Below are positions 16,254-24,255 of a stretch of DNA of 64,000 nt, in pieces. A program made the translations under genes and the position numbers. Each line of letters starts with the position of its first letter. Position 1 is the first letter of the stretch. A model generated the notes under the pieces. The model searched no databases, had not been told where the DNA came from, and saw only the letters and a program-made list of their open reading frames with translations. The stretch comes from Haloarcula halophila (GTDB taxonomy: Archaea; Halobacteriota; Halobacteria; Halobacteriales; Haloarculaceae): the NCBI RefSeq assembly GCF_029278565.1, contig NZ_CP119560.1, positions 310,001-374,000 on the forward strand, in the 5' to 3' direction.

Positions 16254-18452
16254 ATGATCTTCCGACTCCTCTTTACCGGCGTCCTGTTGCTCTCGGGCGT
16301 CTCGACGCTGGCGCTGGCCGTCTTCGCCTATCGGCACCGGGAGACCCCCGGTGCGGTTCCGTTCGCGGGGCTGTCGGCCGCGCTCGCCCACTGGGCGTTC
16401 GTCTACGCGATCGGGCTCCAGATACAGACGCCGACGCTCAGGGTCATGATCCTACAGATCCAGTGGATCGCCCACCCGACGATCCCGCTGTTCCTGCTTC
16501 TGTTCGGGCTCAGCTACACCGGCCACGACGAGTGGGTGACACGGAAGACCGTCGCGATCGTCTCGGCGATTCCGGTACTCGTCGTCGTCGCCGCGCTGAC
16601 GAACCCGTGGCACGAACTCCTCTGGACGGCGCAGTCGGTCCACATCGTCGAGGGGATGGCGGTGCTGGTCCCGACGTACGGGCCGTTGTTCTGGATCAAC
16701 ATCGTCTACGGCTACGGGATCGAGGTGGTCGCCATCGCGGTCCTCCTCCGGTTGGTCTATCAGTCGGATCACCTCTATGCGGATCAGTCGGCACTACTGC
16801 TGGTCGGGATCATGGTCCCGTTTCTCGCCAACGTCCACGAGATATTCATCGTGGGATCGACCCCGGCCGTCGACTACACGGCGATCTCGTTCGCGGTCAG
16901 CGGGCTCGCCTTCGGGTACGCGGTGTTCCGGCGACAGCTGTTCGATCTGATCCCCGCGACACGGAAGCTCGGGCGGAGCGACGCGATCACACAGCTCGAT
17001 ACGGGCGTCCTGATCGTCGACACCGAGGACCGGATCGTCTACGCGAACCCGGAAGCGGGCACGATCTTCGACCGCGATCCGAGTGCGATGGTGGGCCAGC
17101 CGGCCAAGTCGGTCGTCGACGAGCAGTGGCTCTCTTTCGATACGGAGGACGCGCTCGGCGAGGTCCAGCGTGGTACGCGGACCTACGAGATCCGAACGTC
17201 GTCGATCACGGATCGGAGCGGCCGTGAGTTGGGGACGACGCTCGTCTTCTACGACGTGACCGCCAGGACGCGACGCGAACAGGAGTTGGTCACGGTAAAC
17301 GAACTCAACGCCGTGATCAGAGGCGTCAACCAGACACTGCCGTCCGTGACCGGCCGTGAATCGATCGAAAGAGCGGTCTGTGACCGGCTCGCGGAATCCG
17401 ACCTCTACGCTGGCGTCTGTATCGGGGACGTCCAGACCTGGGCCGGCGACGCGGATCGCTGGCGAACCACCGGCGACGTGCGAACGGATTCGTCCGGCCA
17501 CCCGAGCGCCATGTCGAGGGCACCGCCGCGACTCGACAACGGACAGCTCAGGGCGATCGGAGACAGCGATGGGACGGAGCTGACACTCCCGGTGGAACCC
17601 GACGGGGCATCGAACACGTGGGTCGTCGTCCCGGTGGTCTACGGCCAGACGGTGTACGGTGCGATGGGACTGTTGGTTCACGAACGCGACGTCAGTGACC
17701 GCGAGCGGAGCGTGCTCCGGGAACTGGGCGAACTCGTCGGTCACGCGATCGACGCGTCGGAGGTCGAGGCGCTCACAGCGGCCGACGGCGGGGTACAGCT
17801 CACCGTCGCCGTCGCCGACGAGAGCGATCCGATCGCCGCCGTGACAGCGGACGGGGAGGTCCGTCTGGAGACCCTCGGGATCGTCTCGGCCGGAAGCAAC
17901 GACGGACACCACCTGCTGCTGGACGTGACGGCGGGCGGCGCCGAACAGGCCAGATCGCGGCTGGCCGCTGCGGGTGTCGAAGTCGATACGGTCCACGGCG
18001 ATAGCGGGGACGGGCTCCTGGATATCGCGATCGGCCAGGCAACGTCGCTAGCACCGATCTGTGAACGGAACGCGACGCTACTCAAGGGGACTGTCGCCGA
18101 CGGAACAGCGACCTACGAGGTGTTCGTCCCGTCGGCGGCAGAGGCACAGGCGTTGCTGGACCGACTCTCGTCCGCGTTCCCGGCGACGACCCTTCGGACG
18201 AAACGCAAGCGTGAAAACCCGTTTCGCGCTGCCGACGGGCTCCCGTCGGACGGGCTCGACGAACTGACCGCAAGACAGCGGGAAGCGCTGGGCGTGGCCT
18301 ACCGTGCCGGATATTTCGAGTGGCCTCGGGAGGCCAACGCAGAGGAAGTGGCCGAGTCGATGGGGATCAGTTCGCCGACGCTCCATAGCCACCTTCGGAA
18401 GGCGCAGGCGAGGCTGTTCGCGGACGTGTTCGAGGGCACCGACGACCCCTGA
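16254..18452 (+). CDS. Membrane sensor-regulator: 7TM, PAS, GAF, bacterioopsin-activator HTH
   Basis: The 732 residues appear in this order: an N-terminal seven-helix sensor region (residues about 1-225, histidine-kinase N-terminal 7TM type) and a PAS domain (about 235-345, with LDTGVLIVDTEDRIVYANPE). Next come a GAF domain (about 355-505), a bacterioopsin-activator-associated domain (about 515-655), and a C-terminal HTH_10 domain (about 665-725, LTARQREALGVAYRAGYFEW and MGISSPTLHSHLRKAQARL). No histidine-kinase catalytic domain is present, so a membrane sensor is fused directly to a DNA-binding output. In haloarchaea, Bat-like proteins respond to oxygen or light; the target genes here are unknown. 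Confidence 0.88.
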   Translation: MIFRLLFTGVLLLSGVSTLALAVFAYRHRETPGAVPFAGLSAALAHWAFVYAIGLQIQTPTLRVMILQIQWIAHPTIPLFLLLFGLSYTGHDEWVTRKTVAIVSAIPVLVVVAALTNPWHELLWTAQSVHIVEGMAVLVPTYGPLFWINIVYGYGIEVVAIAVLLRLVYQSDHLYADQSALLLVGIMVPFLANVHEIFIVGSTPAVDYTAISFAVSGLAFGYAVFRRQLFDLIPATRKLGRSDAITQLDTGVLIVDTEDRIVYANPEAGTIFDRDPSAMVGQPAKSVVDEQWLSFDTEDALGEVQRGTRTYEIRTSSITDRSGRELGTTLVFYDVTARTRREQELVTVNELNAVIRGVNQTLPSVTGRESIERAVCDRLAESDLYAGVCIGDVQTWAGDADRWRTTGDVRTDSSGHPSAMSRAPPRLDNGQLRAIGDSDGTELTLPVEPDGASNTWVVVPVVYGQTVYGAMGLLVHERDVSDRERSVLRELGELVGHAIDASEVEALTAADGGVQLTVAVADESDPIAAVTADGEVRLETLGIVSAGSNDGHHLLLDVTAGGAEQARSRLAAAGVEVDTVHGDSGDGLLDIAIGQATSLAPICERNATLLKGTVADGTATYEVFVPSAAEAQALLDRLSSAFPATTLRTKRKRENPFRAADGLPSDGLDELTARQREALGVAYRAGYFEWPREANAEEVAESMGISSPTLHSHLRKAQARLFADVFEGTDDP

Positions 18453-18491
18453 GCCGTCGGCGGCCGAATAGACAGTCGGACGGTCAGGGAG

Positions 18492-19001
18492 TCACTGCTC
18501 GTCGCTGTCGGGTCGACGGGCAGCGGACCGTCTTCGTAGGTCGGAGACGGCGATCCCGACGGCGACCGTCCAGATCAGGAGTTCGAGGAAAAACGACGGC
18601 GACCAGAGGTAATAGACGAAGAACTCGCCGGGAGGGATCGCCAGCGGCGTCGGCGGGGTCACGAGCGGCCAGCCGAGAAACAGCGCGTCCCCGGGACGAC
18701 CGTTGACGACGATGTGGAGAGCGTCGAGAAACAGGTGGGAACCCCAGCCGACCGCGAGAGCGATCCCGGTCCGTCCGGTGTACGCGGCCGCGACTGCCAG
18801 GGGAACCACCAGCGCGGAGTGACCGACCGTGTGATAGAGGTCGACGACGCCGGCCATCGCGAGTGGTTTATCGACGAGGTCGGGCAACGCTGCGCCGACG
18901 ATCAGCCACAGCGGTGCCAAGCGCGACCAGCGACCCACTGACGCGGCCGCGAGGAGATGAGTCAGGAACAGCACACGGTCGATACGAGGGTCTACGCGCA
19001 C
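18492..19001 (-). CDS. Membrane-bound metal-dependent hydrolase-like protein
   Basis: This is a polytopic protein of about 169 residues beginning VRVDPRIDRVLFLTHLLAAA. It has conserved polar helix-end motifs GAALPDLVDKPLA, YHTVGHSALVVPLA and WGSHLFLDALHIVVNG (His/Asp pattern of the YdjM/DUF457 type). GTG 19001 is chosen because it starts 22 nt after the upstream PAP2 gene stops. A longer frame from ATG 19097 would overlap PAP2 by 74 nt and add a residue run lacking membrane character. It is the second such protein in the window (see 13327-13839). Probably co-transcribed with the PAP2 phosphatase. Confidence 0.8.
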   Translation of the reverse strand: MRVDPRIDRVLFLTHLLAAASVGRWSRLAPLWLIVGAALPDLVDKPLAMAGVVDLYHTVGHSALVVPLAVAAAYTGRTGIALAVGWGSHLFLDALHIVVNGRPGDALFLGWPLVTPPTPLAIPPGEFFVYYLWSPSFFLELLIWTVAVGIAVSDLRRRSAARRPDSDEQ

Positions 19002-19023
19002 TTGACTCTGCGTGGTCCCCCGC

Positions 19024-19578
19024 TCAGCGACCGCGGTCGATCGACGGCCACCCGTACCGGTCGAGGGACCACGTCGCGACCACGACAGCGCCGACACCGA
19101 TCAGGACGCCGACGACGGTGTCGCTCAGGAAGTGAGTCCCGAGGTAGATCCGCGAGACCGCCACGAGGGTGGCGATCCCCGCGACGACACCGGTCGGAAG
19201 CCGCTGGGAGTCGCCGGCGACGAGTGCGAACACCGTCACCGCCGCGGCGTGGTCCGACGGGAACGAGTGGGGAGCCACGCTCGCTCCGTCCGTGAGACAG
19301 ACGGGCTGGGGCGGAAACGGCCGCTGGACGAGTGCCATCAACGAGACGACGACGATCCCCGAGAGGAGCAGCGCGATCGTCCCCACTCGCCGTTCCCGCT
19401 GCCAGCCTGCCACGTAACAGAGCCCGAGGAACACGGCGGCCGCAGACGCCGAGCCCAGTCCCGTCACCGAGGTCATGAGCTTCGTCAGCACGGGGTGGCG
19501 AACCGCGAGGATAACGTCGACCGTCGCCGCATCGAGTTCGAGGACCCACGCGAGCAGTTCGGAGAGCAACTCCCTCAT
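19024..19578 (-). CDS. PAP2-superfamily membrane phosphatase
   Basis: This 184-residue protein has the three PAP2 catalytic motifs in order: motif 1 within VQRPFPPQP, motif 2 SFPSDHAAAV, and motif 3 SRIYLGTHFLSDTVVG. Five to six hydrophobic helices place the active site at the membrane face. These enzymes dephosphorylate lipid phosphates or polyprenyl pyrophosphate. In archaea, recycling of dolichyl pyrophosphate is one plausible role. The downstream gene, 22 nt away, encodes another small membrane protein, suggesting a two-gene unit. Confidence 0.88.
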   Translation of the reverse strand: MRELLSELLAWVLELDAATVDVILAVRHPVLTKLMTSVTGLGSASAAAVFLGLCYVAGWQRERRVGTIALLLSGIVVVSLMALVQRPFPPQPVCLTDGASVAPHSFPSDHAAAVTVFALVAGDSQRLPTGVVAGIATLVAVSRIYLGTHFLSDTVVGVLIGVGAVVVATWSLDRYGWPSIDRGR

Positions 19579-19751
19579 CCGTCCTGCTGTCCGGGCTGAG
19601 AAGTGTTTCGCTGGAATCGTGATACGCGGACGGTCGTAGCGAACGGTCGGATCATCTGCGCCGGCATAGGGACCGCCGTCGGAAACCCGTTTGGCGTCCC
19701 GAGGGGCGCGCCGACCCGACGGTATTTGTCAGTCGAGCGCCAACTGTCGGT

Positions 19752-19925
19752 ATGGGACTGGCAACCGACTTCGTCAACGGGACGATCTCACTACTGATCA
19801 GCGTCGCGGTCACCGTCAAGCTAGCCGACGAGGACGACGGCCCGTACAGCCTCGGCGAGATGGCCCTCGCCGTCGCTATCACGGGCTTTCTCTCGGGGTT
19901 CTTCACGAGCTACTTCGCGAAGTGA
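19752..19925 (+). CDS. Small two-helix membrane protein (57 aa)
   Basis: ATG 19752 to TGA 19925 encodes MGLATDFVNGTISLLISVAV followed by a charged turn (KLADEDDGPYSLGEM) and a second helix ALAVAITGFLSGFFTSYFAK. The codon bias (third-position G/C), two clean hydrophobic segments and an acidic loop look genuinely coding despite the length. The function is unknown; tiny helical-hairpin proteins of this kind are common and poorly annotated in haloarchaea. Confidence 0.65.
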   Translation: MGLATDFVNGTISLLISVAVTVKLADEDDGPYSLGEMALAVAITGFLSGFFTSYFAK

Positions 19926-20022
19926 CACCGGGCCGTAGCGGTGCCCGCCGTTGGACTACCCGCAATGGTCGGCGTCGGCTTCCCGGCCGATGATTTATTC
20001 TTCCGTAGGCTAACCGTACAGC

Positions 20023-20409
20023 ATGAGCACGGCGACACAGTCCGGCCCGATCGATCTCGATAGCTTGGGTCCGCTCCACTACCTGGGAATCGTCCTCGCA
20101 CTCGTCAGCGGACTCATTCACGTCCGTCTCGGGCTCTCGTTCGCGCCGAGCCCGCTCGGGCTCTCCTTTCTCTTCGCTGGCGTCGTGTTCGTTCTCGCGT
20201 GCGTGGCAGTCGCCATGGACTACCGACGACGACTCGTCTACGGGTTGGGGGTCCCGTTTACCGCCGGTCAGATCGTCCTCTGGTACGTCGTGAACTTCGC
20301 CGGGGGTCCGAAGGCGTTCCCCGCCGACGTGGGGACGCTGGGAGCGATCGACAAGATCGCACAGCTCGTCCTGGTCGGCGTGTTGGTGGTGCTGCTCCGT
20401 CGGGAGTGA
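20023..20409 (+). CDS. Four-helix membrane protein, haloarchaeal, unknown function
   Basis: This 128-residue protein has an N-terminal polar leader (MSTATQSGPIDLDSLG) and four hydrophobic helices: HYLGIVLALVSGLIHV, LSFLFAGVVFVLACVAVAM, VPFTAGQIVLWYVVNF, and a C-terminal QLVLVGVLVVLLRRE. A conserved-looking His sits in the first helix (GLIHV), and a FAGGPKAFP loop precedes the last. It ends one base before the convergent methyltransferase stop. No named family is assigned with confidence. Confidence 0.78.
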   Translation: MSTATQSGPIDLDSLGPLHYLGIVLALVSGLIHVRLGLSFAPSPLGLSFLFAGVVFVLACVAVAMDYRRRLVYGLGVPFTAGQIVLWYVVNFAGGPKAFPADVGTLGAIDKIAQLVLVGVLVVLLRRE

Positions 20410-20410
20410 G

Positions 20411-21256
20411 TCACGGCGCGTACAGCAGGTCGTACTGGTGGGCGACGTAGGTCAACGCCTCGTCTGCGAGTTGTCGGCGTCGCGTCGCGAGCCAGTCTTG
20501 GGCACCGTCGACTGGACCGTCGGCGACTGCATCGGCGACGAACCCCAGGATACACTCCAGGAAGTACCGCTCGTCGGCCGGGTAGCCGTACGCGCGCGGG
20601 CGGACTATCCAGTCCGAGCTTCCGGCCGCCAGTAACTCCCCGTCGGCGGCCCGGAACCGCTCCATGAGGTGTCGTCCGGTCCGGGGGTCCCGTCCCGGCT
20701 GTCCCGCGATACTGTCGTGGTAGGCCCGTTCGATCCGGTCGTCGGCTGGATGATCGGGCTGGAACAGCGTCGTGCCGTCGAAGGTAATCGGGAGGTACGC
20801 GAGCCCCTCAGGCCCGAGGGCACGGTCGATGGCGTCGAGCAGGACGTCGTGGGCCACTAGGTCGGCGAAGGCCTGTGCGATCACGAGGTCGGCGTCCCGG
20901 TCCTCGACCGCCGTCGCGTCGCCGACGACGAACTCGACCTCGACGGAGCCGTCCGGTCCCACGGCGAACCCGTCGTCGGTTCGTGTGACCGTGTAGCCAC
21001 GCTCTTCGAGGTCCGTTCTGTGGGTCTCGCGGGCGGACTCGACGAGCTCCCGGTCCTGTTCGATCCCGACGTAGTGGGACGGTTCGAGTCCCCAGTCGAG
21101 GAGGCGAGGGACCGTCACGCCCGTCCCTGGAGCGAACTCGACGACGGAAGGCGCGTCCGGGAGTCGGGCCACCAGCGCGTCCCGGACCCGGCGGTTCAGC
21201 GCGCGCTCGTCGACGGTGCGTTTCGCTTCCAGATACCGGACCTGTGCGTGATCCAT
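20411..21256 (-). CDS. SAM-dependent methyltransferase, last gene of the pterin-type operon
   Basis: This 281-residue class I methyltransferase has motif I VVEFAPGTGVTVPRLLDWG, the acidic motif II YVGIEQDRELVESA, and motif IV DLVIAQAFADLVAHD. ATG 21256 (MDHAQVRYLEAKRTVDERAL) is chosen. It lies 2 nt beyond the stop of the preceding PTPS-like gene, whereas the longer frame to 21304 would overlap it. The region after the core (about residues 150-281) is long and contains REYLxE-like and YxxxC segments typical of this haloarchaeal subgroup. It belongs to a tightly packed six-gene minus-strand operon. The substrate is unknown but may be a product of that pathway. Confidence 0.83.
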   Translation of the reverse strand: MDHAQVRYLEAKRTVDERALNRRVRDALVARLPDAPSVVEFAPGTGVTVPRLLDWGLEPSHYVGIEQDRELVESARETHRTDLEERGYTVTRTDDGFAVGPDGSVEVEFVVGDATAVEDRDADLVIAQAFADLVAHDVLLDAIDRALGPEGLAYLPITFDGTTLFQPDHPADDRIERAYHDSIAGQPGRDPRTGRHLMERFRAADGELLAAGSSDWIVRPRAYGYPADERYFLECILGFVADAVADGPVDGAQDWLATRRRQLADEALTYVAHQYDLLYAP

Positions 21257-21258
21257 GG

Positions 21259-21633
21259 TCACAGCGTCCGCTCGTAACTCGCCCACGCAACGTCGTCTTC
21301 CCACAGCCGGACCGTGAGCCGCTCGGGTACCGTCGTGTCGAGTCGCCGGGCGATCTCGTCGGCGAATATCCGTGCGAACCGCTCGACGCTCGGGTTTCCT
21401 TCGAAGGCAGGGAGGTCGTTCAGCAGTTCGTCCCGATACCGGTCGGCGAGTGCGTCCAGGACCGCTTCGACGTCGTCGATGTCGACGAGGTAGCCGTAGT
21501 CGCCCAGTTCCGGCCCGGCGAACCGGACGTCCGCCTCGTAGTGATGACTGTGGATCTCACCCTCCGGTCCAGGGTTCGGGACCGTCAGGTAGTGTTGTGC
21601 CACGAAATCACGGGAGACGGACAGTTCGTACAT
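21259..21633 (-). CDS. 6-pyruvoyl-tetrahydropterin synthase/QueD-like protein
   Basis: This 124-residue T-fold protein of the PTPS family binds dihydroneopterin triphosphate-type substrates. Zinc-ligand histidines appear in FVAQHYL and IHSHHYEADV, and the rest of the family pattern follows: GYLVDIDDVEAVL, NPSVERFARIFADEI and VRLWEDDVAWASYERTL (the Glu of LWED anchors the pterin ring). The usual catalytic Cys-x3-His segment is not obvious, so it may be a variant class rather than a true QueD. It follows a medium-chain dehydrogenase and a GTP cyclohydrolase III gene on the same strand, in line with GTP-derived pterin or deazaflavin-type chemistry. Confidence 0.85.
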   Translation of the reverse strand: MYELSVSRDFVAQHYLTVPNPGPEGEIHSHHYEADVRFAGPELGDYGYLVDIDDVEAVLDALADRYRDELLNDLPAFEGNPSVERFARIFADEIARRLDTTVPERLTVRLWEDDVAWASYERTL

Positions 21634-21658
21634 GGCCGTTCGGTGGGCTGGGAGCGGC

Positions 21659-22681
21659 TTAATTCCCCTGTTCGTCGTACGTGAAGACCGTACTCAACAC
21701 GTCCCGCTCCGCGGTCAGCATCTCGTAGGCGATCGGCGCGTCGGCGAACGGAATTCGGTGCGTGATCAGTCGGTCGAGGTCGTGTCGCTCTACGACTTCG
21801 ATGGCCCGATCCATCCGGCGGGCTTTCGTCCACCGACCCCGCAGTTCAGGCGAGAGCGTGCTCACCTGGCTCGATAGCAGGTCGACACGGCCGCGGTGGA
21901 ACTGTCTACCGAGGTCCAGTTCCGCCGGTTTCGTTCCGTACCAGGAGCCGACTACCACACGCCCGTCGTAGCCGACCTGCTCGATCGCTGTGTCGAGCGC
22001 TGCGGGGTTGCCCGACGCTTCGACCGCGAGGTCGAACCCGTCCGGCCCGACAACATCGGTCACGCCGTCGAGTTCTTCGGGCGTCGCAGTCTCGGTCGCG
22101 CCGAACGCCGCCGCCAGTTCCCGCCGTGACACCACCGGGTCGACGACGACGAGCGCGGCCAGCGGGAACGACGACAGGACCGCCGTGGTCGCCAGTCCGA
22201 TCGGGCCGGCGCCGAAGACGACGGCGCGCTCGCCGAATCGGGGAGCGGCGTCGAGGACGAAGTTCACCGCCGTCTCGGCGGTCGGGAACAGCGTCGCGGT
22301 CGCGGGGTCCAGTCCGTCGGGGACCGGGCGAAGCGCCTCCGGGGTAGCACAGAAGTGGCTCTCGTGGGGGTTGAACGCGAAGACGGTTCGGCCCTCCCAC
22401 TCCGGGGAGATATCGGCTCCCGTCTCCGTGACGCGCCCGACCGCTGCGTAGCCGTAGGTGATCGGATACTCGAAGGTGCCGTCGAGGGTATCGATCGTCT
22501 CGTCGACCGGCAGTTCCTCGGGCACCTCGCCGTTGTACACGAGGAGTTCCGTCCCGGGGCTGACCCCGGAGACGAGTGTCTCGACGAGGGCCTCGTCGGC
22601 GTCGGGCTCGGGCCGGCGGTGCTCGCGGACGCTGACCGAACCCGGGCGGTCGAAGTAGAGGGTGCGAGCGGTGTCAGTCAT
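21659..22681 (-). CDS. Medium-chain (zinc-type alcohol) dehydrogenase-like oxidoreductase
   Basis: This 340-residue MDR-family oxidoreductase has a GroES-like N-terminal part with VSGVSPGTELLVYNG and ITYGYAAVGRV. Its Rossmann domain binds NAD(P) through VFGAGPIGLATTAVL and VVVDPVVSRRELAA. The Cys/His ligands of the catalytic zinc are poorly conserved (HESHFCATP is the nearest), so it could be a BchC/threonine-dehydrogenase-like variant. It overlaps the upstream GTP cyclohydrolase III gene by 8 nt and is followed by the PTPS-like gene, arguing for a role in the same pathway. Confidence 0.87.
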   Translation of the reverse strand: MTDTARTLYFDRPGSVSVREHRRPEPDADEALVETLVSGVSPGTELLVYNGEVPEELPVDETIDTLDGTFEYPITYGYAAVGRVTETGADISPEWEGRTVFAFNPHESHFCATPEALRPVPDGLDPATATLFPTAETAVNFVLDAAPRFGERAVVFGAGPIGLATTAVLSSFPLAALVVVDPVVSRRELAAAFGATETATPEELDGVTDVVGPDGFDLAVEASGNPAALDTAIEQVGYDGRVVVGSWYGTKPAELDLGRQFHRGRVDLLSSQVSTLSPELRGRWTKARRMDRAIEVVERHDLDRLITHRIPFADAPIAYEMLTAERDVLSTVFTYDEQGN

Positions 22682-23456
22682 CGGCCTCGGCGTCGGTCGC
22701 TGTCGTCACCCATTCGCCAGTCGCCCGGCCGCTCTCCAGTGCCTCCTTTGCGCCCTGTCCGGCCGCCTGTGCGGTCTCACCGGTCCCGACGCCGACGCGC
22801 ATCTCGACGCCGGTCGTGTCCCGGACGGCGGCCAGGACCTCGTCGTAGACACCTGTCGGGAGGTTCGGACAGACGGAGATCGCGTTGTCGCCGCCGACGA
22901 ACGACGTCACCGCGCCGTGGGGACCGAGTTCGTCGCCCAGTTCCAGCACCGCTCGCCGGATGCGCTGGTGGGCGTCGAAGGCGTGTTCCCGGTCGGTGTA
23001 CCGGCCGGTCGCGTCGACGACGTCGAAGTGTGCGACGGTGATCGGCCCGGTCGGATAGGCGGTCCGCGAGACGGCCAGTTGCTCGGTCCGGTCGGCGTCC
23101 TGTGCGCTCCCGGTGTTTTGCAACGCTTCGCTGGCGGCACCGAGCGCAGCACGCGGTGTCCCCCCTGTCCCGACGCCGACGCTCGCCGTCACGGGATACC
23201 GGTTGCGGACGAGCGACTGGAACCGGCGGTGTTGCTCGGGTGTGACCTGGTTCGTCACCGCGAGCAGGTTGTCGTACCGTCCCGGGAAGACGTAGCCGTC
23301 GCGGGTCCCGACGAAATCCGCGAGATCCGCGTAGAGGCGGGATTGGAGCGCCTGGAGCGCGGGTTCCGGTCGTGGATCGGGTGTCACAGTCCACGGACCG
23401 TAGTCGTCCAACTGCACGAGCGAGAACTGTACGACCGCGTCTGGGCTCTCTGGCAC
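22674..23456 (-). CDS. gch3: GTP cyclohydrolase III (archaeal-type, ArfA-like)
   Basis: This 260-residue protein matches archaeal GTP cyclohydrolase III (GCH III/IIa), which opens GTP to 2-amino-5-formylamino-6-ribosylamino-pyrimidinone phosphate for riboflavin and F420 synthesis. The family start FSLVQLDDYGPWTVTPDPRP and ALQSRLYADLADFV are clear. The two GGDEF-like halves end in GYVFPGRYDNLLAVTN and SFVGGDNAISVCPN, with glycine-rich VTASVGVGTGGTPRAAL and EMRVGVGTGETAQAAG repeats. It lies in an operon between a CDP-alcohol phosphotransferase (25 nt upstream) and an MDR dehydrogenase (overlapping), which is not the classic riboflavin setting. Confidence 0.92.
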   Translation of the reverse strand: MPESPDAVVQFSLVQLDDYGPWTVTPDPRPEPALQALQSRLYADLADFVGTRDGYVFPGRYDNLLAVTNQVTPEQHRRFQSLVRNRYPVTASVGVGTGGTPRAALGAASEALQNTGSAQDADRTEQLAVSRTAYPTGPITVAHFDVVDATGRYTDREHAFDAHQRIRRAVLELGDELGPHGAVTSFVGGDNAISVCPNLPTGVYDEVLAAVRDTTGVEMRVGVGTGETAQAAGQGAKEALESGRATGEWVTTATDAEADD

Positions 23457-23481
23457 AAGGTACTGTTGGCTCCCAGCGGTT

Positions 23482-24255
23482 TCACTCTTCGGTTGCCAGA
23501 ACGGTGACCGCGAGGAAGTCCCGGACGAACACCGCGAGTGACGGAAGTAGGACGAACGGAGCGGCCAGCGCCACCGGATCGGTCGGAACTATCGGGACGA
23601 GTGCGACCCAGAGAAACACCATCTGGAGGCCCGAGAGCGGGCGACGCAACAGACTCTTCGGGAGTGGCCCGACCGTCCCGCCGCGGACCCGGTAGAGCCA
23701 ACACCCCGCCCGGTAGCAGTAGCGAGCGGCCGACAGCGAGAGGTACCATACCGGGAGCCAGCCCCAGGCGACCGCGACCAGCGGAGCCACCAGAAACCCG
23801 ATGGTATCGACGGCCATGTCCAGTCGCGTGCCGAGGCGGGATTCGGTCCCCAGCGAGCGCGCGAGCGCCCCGTCGATGCTGTCGAGGACGACGGCGACAC
23901 CGTAGCCGACGGCGGGGACCCAGAGGTACCGCCCTTCCGGTTCGAGAAGGACGAACCCGGCCACGATGCCGATCAGGACGCCCCGGCCGAGCGTGACCGC
24001 GTTGGCGACCCCGAGCGACTCCATCGCCACCCCGTCCGTGGTCCGCATCGCCTCGCGGTGCCGCCAGGTGAACACGGCCACGAACCCGACGACGGCGGTC
24101 GTCGGGCCGAGCCACAGCCCTGCTGTCTCGGGCATCGTCGTCCCGAAGAGCCAGCGGTACCCCGAACCGACCGCGGCCAGCGCGAGCACGACGAAGGCCA
24201 CCCCCTCGACCACGCGCCGGCGCTCGGAGAGGGGGGGCAACCCGTCGTGGCTCAT
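23482..24255 (-). CDS. CDP-alcohol phosphatidyltransferase family membrane enzyme
   Basis: This 257-residue polytopic enzyme transfers a phospho-alcohol headgroup from a CDP-linked donor. The catalytic motif DxxDGxxAR...G...D...D is present as DSIDGALARSLGTESRLG followed by TRLDMAVD, with metal-binding aspartates at the expected spacing. About seven hydrophobic helices surround it. The start ATG overlaps the stop of the preceding Gfo/Idh fusion gene (ATGA). In archaea such enzymes make archaetidyl-inositol, -glycerol or -serine; the headgroup used here cannot be told. Confidence 0.9.
   Translation of the reverse strand: MSHDGLPPLSERRRVVEGVAFVVLALAAVGSGYRWLFGTTMPETAGLWLGPTTAVVGFVAVFTWRHREAMRTTDGVAMESLGVANAVTLGRGVLIGIVAGFVLLEPEGRYLWVPAVGYGVAVVLDSIDGALARSLGTESRLGTRLDMAVDTIGFLVAPLVAVAWGWLPVWYLSLSAARYCYRAGCWLYRVRGGTVGPLPKSLLRRPLSGLQMVFLWVALVPIVPTDPVALAAPFVLLPSLAVFVRDFLAVTVLATEE

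Noticed and set aside
19002-19097. Longer N-terminus for the membrane protein at 18492-19001, starting at 19097
   Set aside because: It would overlap the PAP2 gene by 74 nt and add a Ser/Arg/Thr-rich stretch without family character; GTG 19001 directly precedes the conserved region.
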